Source: Phaeodactylibacter sp. (lineage in GTDB: Bacteria > Bacteroidota > Bacteroidia > Chitinophagales > Saprospiraceae). From it: a stretch of DNA of 64,000 nucleotides. Location of the stretch: contig NZ_JALEGS010000065.1 of the NCBI RefSeq assembly GCF_022763345.1, positions 1 to 64,000 of the forward strand. Reading direction: 5' to 3'. Under the pieces are notes generated by a model. The model did not search any database. It was given only the letters and a program-made list of their open reading frames with translations, and was not told the DNA's origin. Made by a program: the position numbers and the translations under genes. Positions 15,441 to 24,336 of this stretch are shown here, one piece after another. Position 1 is the stretch's first letter. Each line of letters starts with the position of its first letter.

Positions 15441-18239
15441 ATGAGCGCTCTACAAACTATCAAAACCTTTCTTGCTATTTTTTCTTTTGGCTTTTTTCAG
15501 CTCGCTGCTCAAACCTCTACCCTCAATTTAGAAGAAAAGTATCCCTATGGAACATTCTTAGATGAAGGCAATTTAGAGGAATATGGGCTTGATATGAAAA
15601 GCCTCCTAAAAGCACAAAAGCAGGGAGAAGCGATTGAGCATATCAAACAATTTTTCTTGCCCCAACTGCCCGAATTAGAAAAGGCCCACCCAAAGCAGCT
15701 TATGATTCCACTGGTTTGGAGCAATTTTATACTCTCGGGCTATACAGGTGCCGAAAAAGAAGCAGAGCTGCTGGGAGAATTATATCTATCTATCGCCCGC
15801 TCGCACCCGGATTGGGTCAATTTGGAAGACAAGTTCACCGTAATGTGGAGAACTGCTATTGCATATCGGAACTTTAATAACATAGAAAAGGCTGAGAATA
15901 TATATAACAACTGTTTTCACTTACTGGATAACGAGGACTTACCAGACGAGGATGAACTAAGGGGAGATGTGTTTTCGTCCCTGGCGATTCTCAGGCTGCA
16001 GAACAGGCAAATTTCTGAAACTAAGCCCTTTCTTGATAGCGCAAAAATATACTGTTCCTCCTACGAAAGGAGGTGTTATCGTCCTTACAAACTTACTCTA
16101 GCGAAGTACTATGAAAGAATAAACCAAAGAAGCAAAGCCGCCAACATACTTTTAGCCTTTTTATCTGAGATCAAGAATGCTCCAGACCATTTTACATCCT
16201 CCACCCGATTTTTAGTATTAAGCAAGTTGGCCAAAATCTATTATTTCGATGGCCAATACCAGAAAACCATTCAATATTATAATGAAGCTCTTGCGAATCC
16301 CAATATAGACGTGGAGTCAAGAGCGAGTGCATATATAAACCTAGGCACAACATACACTTGGTCTGAAAATTATCAGAATGCTGACAAGTACTTAAAAAAA
16401 GCCCTTAAGCTTAAAGGGTTCGATCCGCGTGCTCCTTTCCCTTATGACCGGAATGAGTCAGGCCTAGTAAGTATACTAATCACCCTACACTTCCTAGCCC
16501 AAAACGAGCAATTCCACTACGCTGACGGCGGCACTGTTGAGAACCTGCACACCTCCTACGGGTATCAGGAACAATACCTGGACTTGCTCGAATACATGAG
16601 CAAGAACCTAAGCCCCACCTCTTCCCGGTACTTCATCGACCGGTTTTATTATATGTATGAAGAGGCCATTTATGTACGGAAAAAACTGTACGAAGAAACC
16701 CAAGATCCAAAATACCTGGAGGAAGCCTTCAGGGTTGCCGGGCGTGGCAAGGCTATTCATGTGCGGGAGGCTGCTCAAAATGTTGCCACTGAGCAATTTT
16801 TCCCGGCTGGCCTCCTGCAGCGCCGGTACGATTTGCGAAAGCACTACGTCACTTTAGAAAACCGGCTTTATGAACAACAAGAAGCCGGGAATGTATCTTC
16901 CCTTCTTTCCGATTCCTCCCTACTGGCGAAAAACGAATACCTGAGATTTCTGGATAGCCTTGAGCAGGCTTTCCCCAAAATGCAACAGATGTGGGACATC
17001 CCGGAGCCGCCCTCTCCCGACCTTGTACAAGCCCAGCTACGGAAAGATAGCCGGGCAATGGTACAGTACTTCATTGGGTATCAGTATATCTTTTTATTCC
17101 TGCTGGATGGGAATAATATCGTACTGTATCATACGGAAATTCCGGAAGGCTTTGCCGAGCAGGTGAATACTATGCGGGATGCGCTCTACGAGTGGGCACT
17201 GCACCCCTCTGATGATTTGGTGGAGCAGTATATCAATAGCGCATACTGGCTGTATCAACAGCTGTTGCAGCCGGTAGACAGCCTGCTCCCACACCGGCTA
17301 TTGGTTGTTCCGGACAACTGGGTAGCGTATTTACCATTCGATGTCTTGCTCCGGGAAAAGCCCGGACTCAACACCCCTTTTCGGGAATACCCCTATCTCA
17401 TTCAGGACCATCAGATCAGTTATGCGTACTCACCATACGATTTCATTCAAAAACCGCAGGTTAAGCAGCCTAAACGGTCGGCTGTTTTAGGCTTCGCTCC
17501 CACCTTCAGCGACAGCCCAGTCATGTCTGAAACCGTGGCCAGTCGAAGACGCGAGTTTGGCCCGCTGCTCGCTAATAAAAAAGAAATAGCACAGATTTCC
17601 GAATTCTTTGCCGCCAAGAGTTTTCATGCAGAAGCGGCGACTAAAGAGGCTTTTTTACAAAATGCAGCCAAGTATCAGGCTTTACATCTGGCAACCCACG
17701 CTAAAGCCAACGACGAAAAAGGGGTGTACTCCTACCTTTGCTTTACCGAAGTGCCTGACGACACTACTATGAGCAACCGCTTATACGCCAGTGAGCTTTC
17801 TCTCATGTCCCTTTCTGCCGATATGGTCGTCCTGAGCGCTTGCGAGACAGGGCTTGGAGAGCTGTCTAAAGGAGAAGGGGTCATCAGCCTTTCCCAAGCT
17901 TTCTCCAGGGCAGGTGCCAAAAGCCTCATTACCACCCTATGGCGCGTGAGCGACCAGGCTTCTGCCAATCTGATGGGCAGTTTCTACAAGTATTTGCACG
18001 CTGGAGCAAACAAGGACGCCGCCTTGAGAAATGCAAAACTGGATTACCTAAACAGCGCAACAGCCCGTGCCGCCCACCCCTTTTTCTGGGCCGGTTATAT
18101 AGCTCAGGGCGATATGTCTCCGCTTTCTCTCTCTTCCAATGATTTTCTGTGGTGGATATGCCTGTTTCTAGTGGGGCTATTCGTAATTTTGGGCGGTTTA
18201 ATCAGATCGAAAAGACATAAAGCCCATGCAAAGAATTAA
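15441..18239 (+). CDS. Exported TPR-CHAT protein (caspase-like protease domain), membrane-anchored
   Basis: The 932-residue protein starts with a signal peptide (IFSFGFFQLAAQ). About residues 120-470 form tetratricopeptide-like helical pairs (for example AKIYYFDGQYQKTIQYYNEALANP and INLGTTYTWSENYQNADKYLKKAL). The C-terminal CHAT domain (about residues 640-890) belongs to the caspase/separase clan and shows the catalytic pair: His753 in HLATHAKAN and Cys801 in VLSACETGLGELSKGEG. A single transmembrane helix (ICLFLVGLFVILGGLI) and a basic tail end it, so the protease probably sits in the periplasm anchored to the inner membrane. Substrates are unknown. The CYTH-domain gene starts 14 bases before its stop codon. 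A second protein of the same architecture lies at 53809-56718. Confidence 0.88.
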   Translation: MSALQTIKTFLAIFSFGFFQLAAQTSTLNLEEKYPYGTFLDEGNLEEYGLDMKSLLKAQKQGEAIEHIKQFFLPQLPELEKAHPKQLMIPLVWSNFILSGYTGAEKEAELLGELYLSIARSHPDWVNLEDKFTVMWRTAIAYRNFNNIEKAENIYNNCFHLLDNEDLPDEDELRGDVFSSLAILRLQNRQISETKPFLDSAKIYCSSYERRCYRPYKLTLAKYYERINQRSKAANILLAFLSEIKNAPDHFTSSTRFLVLSKLAKIYYFDGQYQKTIQYYNEALANPNIDVESRASAYINLGTTYTWSENYQNADKYLKKALKLKGFDPRAPFPYDRNESGLVSILITLHFLAQNEQFHYADGGTVENLHTSYGYQEQYLDLLEYMSKNLSPTSSRYFIDRFYYMYEEAIYVRKKLYEETQDPKYLEEAFRVAGRGKAIHVREAAQNVATEQFFPAGLLQRRYDLRKHYVTLENRLYEQQEAGNVSSLLSDSSLLAKNEYLRFLDSLEQAFPKMQQMWDIPEPPSPDLVQAQLRKDSRAMVQYFIGYQYIFLFLLDGNNIVLYHTEIPEGFAEQVNTMRDALYEWALHPSDDLVEQYINSAYWLYQQLLQPVDSLLPHRLLVVPDNWVAYLPFDVLLREKPGLNTPFREYPYLIQDHQISYAYSPYDFIQKPQVKQPKRSAVLGFAPTFSDSPVMSETVASRRREFGPLLANKKEIAQISEFFAAKSFHAEAATKEAFLQNAAKYQALHLATHAKANDEKGVYSYLCFTEVPDDTTMSNRLYASELSLMSLSADMVVLSACETGLGELSKGEGVISLSQAFSRAGAKSLITTLWRVSDQASANLMGSFYKYLHAGANKDAALRNAKLDYLNSATARAAHPFFWAGYIAQGDMSPLSLSSNDFLWWICLFLVGLFVILGGLIRSKRHKAHAKN

Positions 18240-18741
18240 TGTAGAAATAAAGGCCCGTTCTCAAAATCCGGCAGAGATACACGCGCTCCTCGCTGCTCAA
18301 CAAGCAGAGTTTCTTGGAACCGACAAACAAACAGATACTTATTTCAAAGTCGACAAGGGCCGCCTAAAACTTCGACAGGGCAATATTGAAAACGCGTTAA
18401 TCCATTATTTCCGTAATAATCAAGCCGGCCCGAAGCGCTCTGATGTATCATTGTACAAAACAGAAAGCGGTGCCGAGCTGAAAGATGTATTGCAGCAGGC
18501 TTTACCTGTTTTAGCCGTAGTGACTAAACGACGGTCCATTTACTTCATCGAAAATGTAAAATTCCACGTGGATGAAGTGGAGCACCTGGGCTCCTTTGTT
18601 GAGATTGAAGCCATTGACAGAGATGGTGACATCGGAGAGGAAAAACTCAGGGAGCAGTGTCAGTATTACCTGGACCTCTTCAAAATAAAGGTTGAAGACC
18701 TCATCGAAGTATCCTACAGTGATATGATGATCGCACAATAG
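18226..18741 (+). CDS. CYTH-domain protein (class IV adenylate cyclase / triphosphatase-like)
   Basis: The 171-residue protein has the CYTH tunnel fold: NVEIKAR at the start (the ExExK motif with the first Glu replaced by Asn), KLRQG, ALIHYFRNNQ, VVTKRRSIYFIENVKFHVDEVEHLGSFVEIEAI, with conserved Arg/Lys and Glu lining the tunnel. Family members hydrolyse thiamine triphosphate or inorganic triphosphate, or make cAMP; the activity cannot be chosen from sequence. It overlaps the CHAT gene by 14 bases and should be cotranslated with it, which suggests, but does not prove, a functional tie. A bidirectional hairpin follows. Confidence 0.8.
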   Translation: MQRINVEIKARSQNPAEIHALLAAQQAEFLGTDKQTDTYFKVDKGRLKLRQGNIENALIHYFRNNQAGPKRSDVSLYKTESGAELKDVLQQALPVLAVVTKRRSIYFIENVKFHVDEVEHLGSFVEIEAIDRDGDIGEEKLREQCQYYLDLFKIKVEDLIEVSYSDMMIAQ

Positions 18742-18772
18742 TTAGGCCAGGCACTTTGTGATACCCAACGAG

Positions 18773-18810
18773 AAAGGCGCCTTCTGCAAATTTGCGGAAA
18801 GCGCCTTTTT
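18773..18810. terminator. Terminator between the CYTH gene and infB (convergent)
   Basis: AAAGGCGC (18773-18780) pairs with GCGCCTTT (18801-18808), and the inner TTC-GCAAA/TTTGC-GAA parts also pair. TTTTT follows on the plus strand; on the minus strand the flank is poor in T. Confidence 0.8.
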
Positions 18811-18834
18811 GTATATCAAATTCAGCTCCCGGAT

Positions 18835-21800
18835 TTAATCCAGCGTCTGCTTTATTTCTACGATCTCGTAGGCTTCAATAATGTCACCTACTTTGATGTC
18901 ATTGTAGTTTCTGACCGACAAACCACACTCCATACCAGACTTCACTTCCCGAACGTCATCCTTGTAACGCTTGAGGGAAGAGAGCTCGGCTGTCTGACCT
19001 TCTTTCACCGGATAGATCACAATGCCATCGCGGATGATTCGGATCAGCGAGTTGCGGTTGATCTTGCCTTCCTGTACGAAACAGCCGGCAACGGTACCCA
19101 CTTTACTAATCTTGAAGGTTTCGCGAACCTCTACCTGAGCAGTAATATTCTCCTCTTTGGTTGGTTCAAGCATGCCTTCGATAGCGGCACGGACTTCCTC
19201 GATTGCTTCGTAGATAATGGAGTAGGTATTGATCTCAACACCTTCCCGCTCCGCCAGCTTTCGGGCGCCCATGGATGGACGAACCTGGAAACCAATGATA
19301 ATAGCATCAGAAGCAGAGGCTAATAGTACATCAGATTCGATGATCTGACCTACAGCTTTGTGGATCACATTCACCTGTATGGACTCGATAGACTGCTTGA
19401 TCAGGGAGTCTGACAATGCCTCTACAGAGCCATCTACGTCACCCTTGACAATCAGGTTAAGCTCCTTAAAGTTACCCAGTGCCAGTCGGCGGCCGATTTC
19501 ATCCAGGCTGATACGCTTCGTAGCCCGGTTGGCCTGTTCTCTGGAGATTTGAGCCCGCTTAGTAGCTAATGTTCGTGCTTCCTGCTCATTTTCCATCACC
19601 CGGAAACGCTCACCAGCCTGTGGTGCTCCGCCCAGACCCAGTACCAGAACAGGACTCGAAGGCCCAGCTTCATCCACACGCTTTCCGCGCTCATTGAACA
19701 TCGCTTTCACCTTACCTGAATGCTCACCAGCAACCATCGGGTCACCAATCTTGAGCGTACCTGTCTGCACCAGAATCTTAGTAACATAGCCCCGCCCTTT
19801 ATCAAGAGAGGCTTCGATAACTGCCCCCACCGCTTCACGGTCAGGGTTGGCCTGAAGCTCGAGCAGTTCCGCTTCGAGCAAGATTTTTTCCAGCAAATCG
19901 TCAATACCCTGACCGGTCTTCGCTGAGATATCCTGAGACTGATATTTACCGCCCCACTCTTCCACCAGGAAGTCCATAGAAGCCAGCTCTTGCTTGATCC
20001 GTTCGGGTTGTGCCCCCGGCTTATCTACTTTGTTGATCGCAAAGACCATAGGGACACCTGCCGCTTGTGCGTGACTGATAGCCTCCTTGGTCTGAGGCAT
20101 GATGTTATCGTCTGCAGCGATGATAATCACCGCAATATCGGTAACCTTGGCACCACGGGCACGCATGGCCGTAAAGGCTTCGTGACCAGGTGTATCCAGG
20201 AAAGTAATCTTTTTCGTGATATCATCTTCATCACCGAGGTTCACTTCATAGGCGCCAATGTGCTGTGTAATACCACCGGCTTCATCATCGGCCACTTTCT
20301 CCTGACGGATATAGTCAAGCAATGACGTTTTACCGTGGTCAACGTGACCCATAACGGTTACGATTGGGGCGCGGGGCTCCAGATCTTCCGGATCGTCGAT
20401 GATTTCTTCTTCCTCCTCATCTTCTTCACCGGCATTGATGAATTTCACTTCGTGGCCGAACTCTTCGGTGACCAGCTCAATAATTTCTGCATCAAGACGC
20501 TGATTGATGGAAACGATCACACCCAGGTTCATACAAGTGGTGATGACATCGGTGACCCCTACGTCCATCATATTGGCCAGTTCCTGAACAGAGATGAACT
20601 CTGTGACTTCCAGGAACTTGCTTTCCATTTCCTGCTCCCGCTCTTCCTGACGCTCTCTAAGGCGTTCACGGTTATCACGGCGCAGCTTTTGGCGTTTACG
20701 CTTAGTGCCGCCCCCGGATATCCGGGCCATGGTAGCCTTGATTTTATCTTCAATTTCCTTTTGAGAAACCTCCTTGACTTCATCGTCTTTTTTGCGGCCT
20801 CGCTTATTGTTGCTGCGGCGCCCGCCTTTAGCCGTTCCAGACTTTCCTGAGCCACTATCAGAAGGAGCGGCAACCTTTTTTCGCTTTCTGCGACGCTTCT
20901 TACGAGGCTCATCATTTGAAGACCCAGTGGTCCCTTCTTTCTTTGGTTCCTCTTTCTTCTTTTTCTTCCGGCTAGACCGATCTACTTTATCTACATCGAT
21001 TTTACCCAAAATTTTGAGACCGCGAAGTTCAGGAGCTTCCGCTTTGACCACTCCTTTCGGCTGAGAAGCTGCCGCGTCACCAGTTTCAGTTGCTTTATCA
21101 GAAGCGCCAGCTTCTTTTTTGCTTGGTGAAGCTTCTGCTGCAGCTGGCTTGGACTTTTCGTCAGAGCTTGCTGCTTGTTCCTGTTCTGGTGCTTGTTCAG
21201 GTGCATCATCAGCCTTATCTGGCTTAGAGGGCACGTCCCCTTTTGCAGCCGGAGCTTCTTCAGGTTTAGGGGCTTCCGTTTTGGAGTCCTCCTTTTCAGG
21301 AGCTTTAGCCTCTTCCTTAGGTTCGGGCACCTCTTTTTTGGCGGCCGGTTTTTCTTCGGCCGGCTCCTGCTTGGCAGGTGTTTCAGGCTTGGGTGCTACA
21401 GGTTCTTCCTTTTCTGCTTTTTCAGCTTCCGCTTTTGGCGGTTCTGCTTTGGGCTCTTTCGGCGGTTCAGCCGGTTGTTTCTTGCCCTTGTTAGGCGCAT
21501 CCAGATCAATCTTGCCCAATACTTTCAGCCCCGTTTTCTTTTCAGCAGGCTGTTCGGTTTTTTCCTCTTCGGGCTTCGCTTTGGTTTCAGGCGATGGAGC
21601 TTTCTCAGGAGCAGCAGGAGGTTTTGGAGCAGCAGGCTTTTCTGTGGCGGGGGTCGTCTTCTCAACAGGAGGCGACACTTTCGCGACTGGCTTTTTAACT
21701 TCTTCCCTGGGCTTGGGAGCAGACTTTTCCGGCATTTTGTGTTCCCCTTTTTCAGGTTCTTCTGCGGAGGGGCGATTGCCAATCACCAACTGATCGGCTT

Positions 21801-21975
21801 TCTCTTTGATAGCGATAGACTTCTGGAATTCCTTGAGGAGCTCAGTATACATTTCATCCGAGATCTTAGCGGTAGGCTTGTTCTCGATCTCGAACCCATT
21901 GTTAGTAAGGTGCTCTACGATGGTAGAGGTTCCAACATTTAATTCTTTAGCTATCTTAACTAAACGTTTCGCCAT
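18835..21975 (-). CDS. infB: Translation initiation factor IF-2
   Basis: IF-2 brings initiator tRNA to the ribosome and hydrolyses GTP. The GTPase domain starts near residue 535 with VTVMGHVDHGKTSLL (G1), continues with FLDTPGHEAFTAMRARG (G3) and NKVDKPGA (G4). Domains II-IV follow, with the tRNA-binding domain ending EAYEIVEIKQTLD. The N-terminus has the IF2-N helix bundle (VKIAKELNVGTSTIVEHL), then about 350 residues rich in Pro, Glu, Ala and Lys, which accounts for the large size of 1046 residues and is common in Bacteroidota. It belongs to the rimP-nusA-infB block but has its own candidate promoter because a terminator follows nusA. Confidence 0.96.
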   Translation of the reverse strand: MAKRLVKIAKELNVGTSTIVEHLTNNGFEIENKPTAKISDEMYTELLKEFQKSIAIKEKADQLVIGNRPSAEEPEKGEHKMPEKSAPKPREEVKKPVAKVSPPVEKTTPATEKPAAPKPPAAPEKAPSPETKAKPEEEKTEQPAEKKTGLKVLGKIDLDAPNKGKKQPAEPPKEPKAEPPKAEAEKAEKEEPVAPKPETPAKQEPAEEKPAAKKEVPEPKEEAKAPEKEDSKTEAPKPEEAPAAKGDVPSKPDKADDAPEQAPEQEQAASSDEKSKPAAAEASPSKKEAGASDKATETGDAAASQPKGVVKAEAPELRGLKILGKIDVDKVDRSSRKKKKKEEPKKEGTTGSSNDEPRKKRRRKRKKVAAPSDSGSGKSGTAKGGRRSNNKRGRKKDDEVKEVSQKEIEDKIKATMARISGGGTKRKRQKLRRDNRERLRERQEEREQEMESKFLEVTEFISVQELANMMDVGVTDVITTCMNLGVIVSINQRLDAEIIELVTEEFGHEVKFINAGEEDEEEEEIIDDPEDLEPRAPIVTVMGHVDHGKTSLLDYIRQEKVADDEAGGITQHIGAYEVNLGDEDDITKKITFLDTPGHEAFTAMRARGAKVTDIAVIIIAADDNIMPQTKEAISHAQAAGVPMVFAINKVDKPGAQPERIKQELASMDFLVEEWGGKYQSQDISAKTGQGIDDLLEKILLEAELLELQANPDREAVGAVIEASLDKGRGYVTKILVQTGTLKIGDPMVAGEHSGKVKAMFNERGKRVDEAGPSSPVLVLGLGGAPQAGERFRVMENEQEARTLATKRAQISREQANRATKRISLDEIGRRLALGNFKELNLIVKGDVDGSVEALSDSLIKQSIESIQVNVIHKAVGQIIESDVLLASASDAIIIGFQVRPSMGARKLAEREGVEINTYSIIYEAIEEVRAAIEGMLEPTKEENITAQVEVRETFKISKVGTVAGCFVQEGKINRNSLIRIIRDGIVIYPVKEGQTAELSSLKRYKDDVREVKSGMECGLSVRNYNDIKVGDIIEAYEIVEIKQTLD

Positions 21976-22110
21976 TATAAAGTTTTAGTACTTTTTGCAA
22001 CGTCTGCAGATAGGCAAGAGCTTCTCTTTTCCTTTACATATCTTACTATCTTTTTTGGATGAATAAAATAGAAAGTAACATACCAAAAGCTTTCAACCTA
22101 CGCTACAATA

Positions 22111-22153
22111 ATCAGGCTTAGTAAGAGGGCTTTCTCAATTAGAAGAGCCTGAT
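22111..22153 (-). other. Stem-loop at the start of the infB leader
   Basis: ATCAGGCT (22111-22118) and AGCCTGAT (22146-22153) form an 8-bp stem with a 27-base loop. On the minus strand it begins almost at the transcription start predicted from the TATCTTTG box at 22168-22161. It could stabilise the leader RNA or take part in control of infB. Confidence 0.45.
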
Positions 22154-22160
22154 CTGACCG

Positions 22161-22168
22161 CAAAGATA
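22161..22168 (-). promoter_or_regulatory. Promoter -7 element of infB
   Basis: The minus strand reads TATCTTTG, a perfect TAnnTTTG box, inside the 324-base gap between nusA and infB. Transcription would start near 22154, giving a leader of about 180 bases. No clear upstream TTG box is visible. Confidence 0.5.
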
Positions 22169-22214
22169 AGAGGATTAACCTCTAATCTGTAAAAATCTAC
22201 ACGGTAAAACAGCA

Positions 22215-22239
22215 AAAAGCCTTCAGACTGAAGGCTTTT
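22215..22239 (-). terminator. Terminator behind nusA
   Basis: AAAAGCCTTCAG and CTGAAGGCTTTT are perfect reverse complements around one base, giving a 10-bp stem with a short loop and T-runs on both strands. It lies about 60 bases after the nusA stop and separates nusA from infB. Confidence 0.85.
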
Positions 22240-22299
22240 ATACCGCTTTTCACAAAACCCGAACGCCAAAAGCGGCGCACGAGTTCCCAATATGCTTAA

Positions 22300-23541
22300 T
22301 TAATCTTCAAATTCTGCTGCAAGAATGCCCAGAACCTCTGCCACGGTCTCTTCTTCCAGGTCGGTACGGCGCAGCAATTCGTCTTTGCTAAGCTCTAATA
22401 CAGACCGGGCCGTATCACAGCCAATGGCTTTGAGGGACTCAATTACCCAGCCATCAATCTCATCCGTGAATTCTTCCAAATCGACGTCGTCGATCTCAAT
22501 CTCTTCAACCTGATTGCGATAAACATCAATCTCATAGCCCACCAGGCGGCTGGCCAGCTTGATGTTCGTACCGCCTTTACCAATCGCTAAAGAAACCTGG
22601 TCGGGCTCCAAAAAGACCTCCGCCCGCTTGGTTTCCTGATTCAAGTCAATTCGAGTAATCTTGGCCGGCGTCAGTGCACGCTGAATGAAAAGCGTTTCAT
22701 TATTGGTAAAGTTGACGATGTCGATGTTCTCATTGCGCAGCTCGCGCACGATACCATGAATACGGGAACCTTTCATACCCACACAGGCACCTACCGGGTC
22801 AATACGGTCGTCGTAAGACTCTACCGCTACTTTCGCACGGTCACCAGGGATGCGCTCGATACGGCGGATGGTAATCAAGCCGTCCTCAATTTCAGGGACT
22901 TCCTGCTCCAGGAGTTTCTCGAGGAACAGCGCATCCGTACGGGACATGACTACAGCCGGGTTATTATTGCGCATTTCCACCGCTTTGATCACGCCGCGTA
23001 CCATATCTCCCTTACGGAAAAAGTCACCGCGGATAGTCTCGGTGCGGGGCAGCACGAGCTCATTGCCGGTAGCATCATCTAAGACCAGGAACTCCCGCTT
23101 CAGAATCTGATGCACCTCGCCCACTACAACTTCGCCAATACGCTCGCTGTAGCTGCGGTAAATTTCGTCCTTCTCTAGCTCCATGATACGGGAAATCAGC
23201 GTCTGGCGGGCAGCCATAATCGCCCGGCGACCGAAGTCCTCCAGGTGGAGCTGCTCGTAGCATTCTTCACCGATTTCATAGTCCTCATCAATAGAAAGGG
23301 CTTCAGAAATAGAAATTTGGCTACGGTCATCCGTTACCTCACCATCGGGAACAATCTCCCGTACGCGCCAGAGTTCCAGGTCACCCTTGGTAGTGTTCAC
23401 GATGACGTCAAAGTTCTCATCCGTACCAAATTTCTTACGGATGAGCGTCCGGAAAACGTCTTCCAGTACGCGGACCATTGTAGGGCGATCTATATTCTTC
23501 CCGGTTTTAAAGTCCGAGAAGGTTTCCACCAGATTCATCAT
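22300..23541 (-). CDS. nusA: Transcription termination/antitermination factor NusA
   Basis: NusA binds RNA polymerase and nascent RNA and controls pausing, termination and antitermination. The N-terminal polymerase-binding domain (residues 1-125, with KNIDRPTMVRVLEDVFRTLIRKKFG) is followed by an S1 domain (VVGEVHQILKREFLVLDDATGNELVLPRTE), two KH domains (CVGMKGSRIHGIVRELRNENID; SLAIGKGGTNIKLASRLVGYEIDVY) and a C-terminal helix-hairpin-helix part (IGCDTARSVLELSKDELLRRTDLEEE). The start may be the first or second of two adjacent ATGs. It follows rimP after 47 bases, a gap that contains a small GGCGGT/ACCGCC hairpin (23560-23577). Confidence 0.95.
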   Translation of the reverse strand: MMNLVETFSDFKTGKNIDRPTMVRVLEDVFRTLIRKKFGTDENFDVIVNTTKGDLELWRVREIVPDGEVTDDRSQISISEALSIDEDYEIGEECYEQLHLEDFGRRAIMAARQTLISRIMELEKDEIYRSYSERIGEVVVGEVHQILKREFLVLDDATGNELVLPRTETIRGDFFRKGDMVRGVIKAVEMRNNNPAVVMSRTDALFLEKLLEQEVPEIEDGLITIRRIERIPGDRAKVAVESYDDRIDPVGACVGMKGSRIHGIVRELRNENIDIVNFTNNETLFIQRALTPAKITRIDLNQETKRAEVFLEPDQVSLAIGKGGTNIKLASRLVGYEIDVYRNQVEEIEIDDVDLEEFTDEIDGWVIESLKAIGCDTARSVLELSKDELLRRTDLEEETVAEVLGILAAEFED

Positions 23542-23559
23542 GGTTCAATGCTATTTAAT

Positions 23560-23577
23560 GGCGGTGTGCTAACCGCC
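23560..23577. other. Small intercistronic hairpin between rimP and nusA
   Basis: GGCGGT (23560-23565) pairs with ACCGCC (23572-23577) around GTGCTA. There is no T-run, so it is not a terminator; it might affect RNA processing or nusA translation, as it lies 19 bases before the start codon. Confidence 0.4.
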
Positions 23578-23588
23578 TGCTAAAATTT

Positions 23589-24062
23589 TTAAAATGTAAC
23601 CTTAACTTTCGTGTGCTCTATGCTGCTAAAGGAGATTTCAGTCTCCACCACTTCTGTTTTTTTACGCTTGCCTTCTTGTACCCGCACTTTCTCTTCCAAG
23701 ACGATATGATCTTCTTCCACTTCAATGAGGGTGCCTGTGCGCTTATCACCATCGTTGAGTTTCACTTCGACTTTGCGGCCGATGTTACGTGGGTACTGCC
23801 GCTGCATCACTAGCGGGCGAGAGATGCCGGGTGATGAAACCTCGAGCACATACTTTTCACCCAGCCATTGCTCTTCATCCAGGTATTGCTCCAGGTAACG
23901 GCTGATTTTATGGCACTTTTCGAAGGTGATCCCAAAGTCACTGTCCAGGAACACATCCAGCTTATTGTGCGCATGCAGTTTCAGGTCAACCAAAAAGCAA
24001 TCGGCAAAAGCATCTTCACGGAATTTCTCTTCCAGCAGGGCGGCAATTTTATCTTCTACCAC
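23589..24062 (-). CDS. rimP: Ribosome maturation factor RimP
   Basis: RimP assists assembly of the 30S subunit. The 157-residue protein has the alpha/beta N-terminal domain with the family signature CHKISRYLEQYLDEE and YVLEVSSPGISRPL, followed by the SH3-like C-terminal domain (YPRNIGRKVEVKLNDGDKRTGTLIEVEEDHIVLE). First gene of the rimP-nusA unit. A -7/-33 promoter pair is seen at 24160-24190, and a strong terminator-like hairpin lies in the leader between promoter and start codon. Confidence 0.93.
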   Translation of the reverse strand: MVEDKIAALLEEKFREDAFADCFLVDLKLHAHNKLDVFLDSDFGITFEKCHKISRYLEQYLDEEQWLGEKYVLEVSSPGISRPLVMQRQYPRNIGRKVEVKLNDGDKRTGTLIEVEEDHIVLEEKVRVQEGKRKKTEVVETEISFSSIEHTKVKVTF

Positions 24063-24104
24063 GGGATCTCAGCGTTTTTTAGCTCTCTTTTAAACAACTG
24101 CAAC

Positions 24105-24138
24105 AAAAAGAGGGAACGTTTTGGCGTTCCCTCTTTTT
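24105..24138 (-). terminator. Terminator-like hairpin in the rimP leader (candidate attenuator)
   Basis: AAAAAGAGGGAACG (24105-24118) and CGTTCCCTCTTTTT (24125-24138) are exact reverse complements around a 6-base loop, with T-runs at the end on both strands. For transcripts from the promoter at 24160-24190 it lies 15-50 bases after the start point and 43 bases before rimP. It therefore has the position and shape of a transcription attenuator ahead of an operon that encodes NusA. Confidence 0.65.
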
Positions 24139-24159
24139 GAGTTTTGCTGTCTTATTCCG

Positions 24160-24190
24160 CAAATATACATCCTTAATTACTGAAAAGCAA
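24160..24190 (-). promoter_or_regulatory. Promoter of the rimP-nusA operon
   Basis: On the minus strand TATATTTG (24167-24160) matches the TAnnTTTG box, and TTG (24190-24188) lies 20 bases upstream, the spacing expected for the Bacteroidota housekeeping sigma factor. The start point would be near 24153. Confidence 0.65.
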
Positions 24191-24293
24191 CACACTGCGG
24201 CATATTTGATCGCAGCACATGCGATTTTTGTAGAATCCTTAGGCTTTCAATTATTTTTGAACGGATTGTAGCCCCGGCCAAACCAGCCTGCCC

Positions 24294-24301
24294 TATATTT
24301 G
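24294..24301 (+). promoter_or_regulatory. Promoter -7 element of mqnC
   Basis: TATATTTG matches TAnnTTTG. Transcription would start near 24308, about 29 bases before the ATG at 24337. No TTTG at the ideal upstream distance is seen. Confidence 0.5.
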
Positions 24302-24336
24302 TTTGATCAATAATTATTGACGCAAGGAAAAAGACC

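Noticed and set aside
21119..21942. Ser/Gly- and Phe/Arg-rich frames opposite the infB N-terminus
   Set aside because: Low-complexity reverse translation of the Pro/Glu/Ala/Lys region of IF-2.
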